Positions 58,897-64,000 of a DNA stretch of 64,000 bases are shown one piece after another. The notes below the pieces were generated by a model. The model had not been told where the DNA came from, ran no database searches, and saw only the letters and a program-made list of their open reading frames with translations. This stretch comes from Drosophila pseudoobscura. Lineage: Eukaryota; Arthropoda; Insecta; Diptera; Drosophilidae. A program made the position numbers and the translations under genes. The stretch's first letter is position 1. Every line of letters begins with the position of its first letter. The stretch spans positions 8,879,001-8,943,000 of the forward strand of contig NC_046681.1 in the NCBI RefSeq assembly GCF_009870125.1. Reading direction: 5' to 3'.

Positions 58897-61096
58897 GAAA
58901 GAGAGTACGGTGGCCAGGTCCTCGATATATCCAGGATGTCCTTGGACAGATGGCACTCTGTGGGGAAATTTGGGTTTTCCGGCAGCCCCGATGCTCGTCA
59001 TTGTTTGGCCAAAGCTAAAGCCAAAGCCAAAAGCATTTTGAATATGCAACTAATTTGCAGGACGACCAAAGCGACGCATTGCGGCAGAGGCAAGCCCGGC
59101 AAGTCGTTGCAGGTGCAACTTGGTGGCCGTCCCATGACGGCCATTGTTTGGATTCAATTCCCGCCTTTGTCGCCTCAACTACTTTCAGGCGGAAAGTTTC
59201 GCTCCGCCAAGGAGCTTTCTCTCTGCCCAGCTGCTGTTTGACTTTCAGTCTCGAATGATTTACCTGGCAAGATAAACAGACGACGCCGGCTTTGTCTGAG
59301 CAGCAGGCAGCAGTCCGGAGGCAGCGGGCAGCGGGCAGCGCGCCCAAGTTTCACTTTTGTCTTTTTGCTGAGGTGCAACGCTGCTTATTTCTGCGTAAAA
59401 GTGCATTAAAAAGAGGTGGAATTCTCTGCCGAATGCAGTCTCTCATTATTTCCATCACTCCTCAATCTCCACCGCTGTGTATCCCACTTTTGTGGCCTAC
59501 CCGCTGTTCTTTCTTTGATTTAGTCGGTGCCTCTCGGCGCCCCTCTTAAAGACGCCTTTGATGTGTGAAGGTCTGAAAACTGTCTTCACGGCTGCTTCTG
59601 CTTTTAAAAAGGTACATTAATATGGGGTGGAGCACATCCCATTCCTCGGATTCAGTATTCTCTTTTGCTGGTCACACGCCTGTTCTGTGAGCGAGAGAGT
59701 CTTCTGGGAAAACCCTACCTTGCGTTAACACACCTTGGGAATCGCTGCTGCCCCGCTCTCCCGCTCTTATTCACACCACACACACACTTCTCTCTCTCTC
59801 CTCTGGTGTGTGCATTCAAGCTCAGTCGACGCTTTCGGATAATGCGCTTGAAATTGTTGCTCAGAGTGCGCTCTCCTCGCTCTCCTCTCTCCTCCTCCGA
59901 CCGGGCAATGCAATTTCAACTCTTTGATAACTCGGCTAAAGTGCATTTGGCTGACAACGATATAGCTCTGGCCCTCCGCCTCCTCCTCAGCCACCAGCCA
60001 CCAGCCAGGCCTCCTCCTCCGGCAGACACTTTTTCGTCTTATCAGTGAAAAGAAAGTAAGACACATGAAAATGCAATAGCCAAAGTTTGATATGAAAACG
60101 CACAGGCCCGACCCGACCTATCCTGCTTTCGCTCTGCCGCGTATTGCAAAAGTTTTCAATTGTATTTTTTCCTGCTCAGACCCTGCCGCCTGGCTCTCTC
60201 TCTCCTATGCCGCCCGCTCTTTGGCAGTGAATGCCGAAGAGAATACCCTTCCAGAGGCTACCCTTAGTTTTATCAGACAAGGCATATACTTACGGAAGAA
60301 GGCATATACTTACAGAAGAAGCAGTCATTGCGACCCTGAAATATAATAGAACATTCTTTAGTTAGTAATTATTAGGATGCATTTTTTAGCTGCAACAATC
60401 AAGGATATTGGATCATATAAATCCTTGTAAAATAATAGGGAACATTTGGCCAAACTACAAGAACGGAGCTCTTGAAAAAGTGATATTTTTGACCTTTCTC
60501 GCGAATCAAAATTAAAAAAAAAATAATTTAATAAAGTAAGTATTATAAAACCAAGTCAATCTTATTGAAAATGGATTTCTTTTTCTTATTTCTTTCTTCT
60601 ATTTCTTTTTAAAAATCGCAAAACTCTTAAGACTATAATAAAGTGAAAAGTTATTGTTATTTCTGTGCCAATTCTTAACTCTGGCTCTGTATATATAGCA
60701 TATGCGATTGGAACGATAATTCTAAGTGTAAAAATTGTAGTTTGTATTTCCTAAGATTTTTAAGCCATTCTTTTCCAATTCTAGGGTTGTACAGGCATAT
60801 TTCGGACTTGGATTTGCCTAAAGAACTAATCCAAATGGTATCATATCTTGGATTGGATTGATCCAGCTGCGATCAATTAAATTCTTTACATGAAAATCTT
60901 TTTTCTTATTTTTTAAACGATTAAACGATCGATCCGCAAGGGTATCAAGGCCTCGACCACTGCCCTTGGAATGTTCCTTGGCGTTCTTCTTATTCTCTCA
61001 CTTTTGATTCTTGTTCGCACTTTTTGGTGGTTTTTTGAATGGGATTGCGTTTAATTTTGAATGTTGCCGCCAAGCTGATAAATTGCCTCTGCCTCT

Positions 61097-61130
61097 GCAT
61101 CTGCATCTGCATCTGCATCTGCATCTGCAT
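61097..61130. repeat. (CATCTG)n hexanucleotide repeat
   Basis: Five tandem units after a CTCTGC variant. Confidence 0.9.
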
Positions 61131-62157
61131 TTCCTCCAACCAAATCTCCAGACCCCACCGCCGCAGAAAAGAAAACGGAAAAGGAAAATGTTTTCGCGGA
61201 ACTTTCTTAAGAGATGAATTGTCAGCTGAGTAAATGCAACTGTAAATGGAATTGGGGTGCGGAATGGGGATGGGGATGGGGAGGGGTGCAAAGTTTTTTT
61301 GAGGTGTACGAAGAATCATCGGCAGGTAAACTTGAGGTTTTTATTGATTTCGGCTTATACCTTTCACGCGTTTTTTGTTCTTAGGGAAATCCAATATTGA
61401 TTCTTATAAATCTGAAAGTTTATATTTTCCGTCAGATTTACAGAAGCCCGTAATGGATTTCCCCAGCGGGGAAGCATGCTAAGATTTTTCCTTTGATAGA
61501 TAGATATTGATAGGTTCTGCGAACATAACCTAAAAAGAACTTCTATAGAAAGCTATTTCTATACTTCCAGCCAGTCGTAACTTGCCTGTAAGGCTTCTAG
61601 TCCCAAGATATGGGGAAAAAGTAAATCTTGGAGTGAAAAAGTGTAATCTTTGGTTAATGGTTAGTACTCCATGGAGTAAGTATTGTTGTTACTAAATGGT
61701 CTTGAGATTTGTGGCTCATGTCCTCCGGCACCGTGTGTACACTGTACTTAAAAGGAAAAATAAACCTTGAAAACTTTGACAGTTTTCCCCGATGCCCGCC
61801 CACCAATCCCATTTCCCCTTGAACCTTCAGAAAACCCTCACTCGCACATCTTGGCCAAATGGAAACCACATGGCCTGTCAACACATCATATCAACACATT
61901 TACCCGTACTCCCGTATCCCGTACTCCCATACCCGTACCCGGACAGGGCTTACGCAACCATCTCTTCCTTAAGTTAAAGTCGAAATCCGCAACAAGCGCG
62001 TGAAGTGGGGGCGGGGGGGAGGCGGGGTGAAAAGAAAAGAAAACTGGGAAAGCGAAGGAAAACACATTTCTGTTGCAAAATATGTCACGTGCTAAAATGT
62101 CCGAGTGCCAATAAGTGAGGGAAGTGTGGGATGGGGATCGGGAATCGGGGTATACGG

Positions 62158-62218
62158 CTATAACGGATAACGGACAATGGACAATGGACAACGGACAGTG
62201 AAAGACGGACAGCGGACA
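62158..62218. repeat. GGACAATGGACAA-type minisatellite
   Basis: About six imperfect 8-10 base units (ACGGATA, ACGGACA, ATGGACA, GCGGACA). Confidence 0.75.
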
Positions 62219-64000
62219 CATGTTTCTGTTAGTTGGAGAACTGTCCTCGTCCGCTCAAAACTTGTCACTTTTTACGCGCAGCTGCAGTTTATTTTAAGAT
62301 TGGCCGCGTGGCACTTCTCCCCCTCCACTCCCACCGCCGGCCCTGGCTCCCCAGCTCCCCTTTTCAGACCTCTACTCCTTATCCTTTTGGCCGGTCCTTC
62401 CGCTATTCTCCAGTGCCACCTTCTTTCGCCTTGTTTCGGTGGCGTCGTTGACGCTTTCCGCTTACTTTCCGCCTGGTCGAAACTTTTCCACTCTCGTCAC
62501 ACTTTCAGTCCGCCTCTCGTTCCCCTTGTTGCTCTCTCCCTCTCCTTAACACTTGTCGCTACTTTTTAGCTATTTTGATTTTTAAGAAACAAAAAATAAG
62601 TGACGCAGGGGAGTGAGCCAAGAAAAATAATGAAGATTAGTCGAGGCTTTAGATACCCTATACGATTCTTGGATAAAGGTGGATAGAGCCACAATAAATA
62701 GAATATATACTCTGATGTTTGATTACTGAAAGGATAAAATCCCTTGAAAATTTATGAATTTTATCACCAAAGTCTCCCAGATCTGACCAAGAGCATAGTT
62801 TGACACATAATAAACTATATTCAAGGTGATTTATTGATATTAATATTAATCTTCATGCTCTTATAAGAATTCCAAGCATTCCATCCTCCCCTGCGAGGGT
62901 ATAAAAAGCAGGAGCGGGAGAGGTGGTGCCATCAAGCGGAAGGAAACTTTTGTTGCTGATTTCTTTTGCAATTTTCGGCAGCTGCCCCCTATCCTCTCCA
63001 TAGCCGTCTCGGCCGGCGTCATGTGCGAAATAAGTTTCACACTTAACGACATAACAAGTTTTCGCCGAGCTCTGTCCGCGTCCCTGGTCGCGGATCGAGG
63101 GTCGCGGGTCGCGACAATGTCCAGGGTTGTCAGCGACAACGCGTTGATTTTTGAGTGCAGGTCATTTCGCAGAGAAGTGCTTCGCTTTCGGGTCTGACTG
63201 GGCGCATTGTTGGCTTCAAACGAAACAATTCCCAGGCACTTGGCTATTTCCAAATGTTTTTCGAGGGCCTTAATTCGGTTTGGCTTCAAGGAGAGTTCTC
63301 TGGTTCTTTGGTTCTCTTGCCTAACAAGTGCTGCCTCAACTCGTTTTGTAAGGATTCTAACTGGATTGGGGGTTTGATTTCCACAGTGTTAATCTGCGAT
63401 TCGGGGAATTATTTGATTTGTTGGCAAAGGGCCCTATATATAGGTATTCTTTTTCGGGGAAAGAATCGAAGATTTGAAGGATTAAGCTCCGACTAAGGTT
63501 TCAAGCCGCCTTGTAGACCAATCCCCAAAGGCAAAGATGATACTTAAAGAGAGGTTTATTCAATATTTGGTAATTTTAAAGCCCTGAATGTCCTGAAGTC
63601 CCGCCCATCGCTGCTCTAATGAAGTTTTTTCGTCGCGTGAAATGTAATTTAATTTCATGCATTGCCTGGCTAATGCGCTTTGGCGCTTAAAAGTATCCCA
63701 TAAGTGAGGGAAATGCACAAATGTGCTTAAAAAAAAAGTACAGTACACAAAAAGTTTCGGCAAGTGAATGAGTAGAAGAGGTTATGTGTGTCCTGATGGT
63801 GGGTTGGGTTGGGTTGGGTGTGGGGTTATGGCATGGTCTGCGGGTGTTGGGGATTCCCTTTCAGTTTTTTGGGGTAGTGTCAGAGCCAGCGGCCTGGAAA
63901 CAATGCGCGACATTCAGGCGACATTGTTGCCAAAGCTTTTTACAACTCGCATGAGTTTTGGCCCCCCCCTCGACACCCCACTTCCTCGCAGACTCTGCCC

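Larger units (their letters stand above)
55146..64000. other. non-coding right end
   Basis: No gene supported. Contents: short GAGTCCTG tandem units at 56.03-56.08 kb, (CA)n at 56.27 kb, (ACGTAT)n at 56.48 kb, (GGTAT)n at 57.59 kb, (CA)n at 58.88 kb, a 22-bp tandem pair at 60.28-60.32 kb, (CATCTG)n at 61.1 kb, GGACAATGGACAA-type units at 62.16-62.22 kb and GGGTT units at 63.8 kb. The 142-codon minus frame at 62861-63289 is basic, without domains, and is not called. Confidence 0.5.

Noticed and set aside
62861..63289. 142-codon minus-strand open frame
   Set aside because: Basic, without domain, signal peptide or start context. The underlying sequence looks like ordinary Drosophila non-coding DNA.
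63799..63822. GGGTT repeats resembling insect TTGGG telomere units
   Set aside because: Only about three units in a G-rich patch, and Drosophila has no telomerase repeats. Ordinary microsatellite.
1..64000. tRNA, rRNA or CRISPR features
   Set aside because: No GTTCGAATC-type T-loop with a matching acceptor stem, no rRNA-like block and no regularly spaced repeats were seen; CRISPR arrays are not expected in an insect genome.

Overview
This is a window of insect nuclear DNA, almost certainly Drosophila. It has short introns with GT/AG borders, dense (GT)n, (GA)n and homopolymer tracts, and genes that read as V-ATPase subunit A paralogs of the Vha68 family and an ACX-type adenylyl cyclase. The Vha68 family lies on chromosome arm 2L (Muller element B) in D. 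melanogaster. The abundance of microsatellites would fit an obscura-group species, but I cannot establish the species from the sequence.

Layout. Positions 1-16.4 kb are mostly non-coding, with microsatellites, one decayed coding relic at 0.8-1.5 kb and several GTTAACAG-rich degenerate arrays. At 16.4-21.85 kb two V-ATPase catalytic subunit A genes lie in tandem on the minus strand. The left one is Vha68-3-like: 723 aa, one intron, and a charged Cys/His-containing N-terminal extension. The right one is the canonical 614 aa gene (Vha68-2/Vha68-1 type, three coding introns). The 5' flank of the canonical gene (21.85-22.9 kb) carries a perfect TCACGTGA box and three exact copies of GTCAGCTGACAA. 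A small TA-flanked inverted-repeat element lies at 23.36-23.61 kb. A complete twelve-exon adenylyl cyclase (1125 aa) runs on the plus strand at 24.1-28.7 kb. From 29 to 38 kb I see no convincing gene. At 38.2-39.35 kb there are broken protein-like fragments. At 39.5-40.4 kb a secreted Lys/His/Glu-rich protein is encoded on the minus strand. An AT-rich satellite with a 94-bp period lies at 41.1-41.5 kb.

The most unusual region is 48.65-55.15 kb. It is an inverted duplication of about 1 kb whose arms each carry an intact small four-transmembrane-segment gene with four exons, one on each strand. The introns and 3' flank of the two copies are nearly identical, while the first exons differ at more than a third of their bases. 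Both copies share a GC-AG intron and a CTCF-like motif in opposite orientations. The remaining 55-64 kb is non-coding with microsatellites.

Functional reading (inference): the canonical subunit A is a housekeeping proton pump component. The Vha68-3-like and ACX families are, as far as I know, testis-biased in D. melanogaster, so the 16-29 kb block may mix a housekeeping gene with male germline paralogs. Exon boundaries were derived by eye from splice signals, conserved protein motifs and phase. All CDS totals given are divisible by three.
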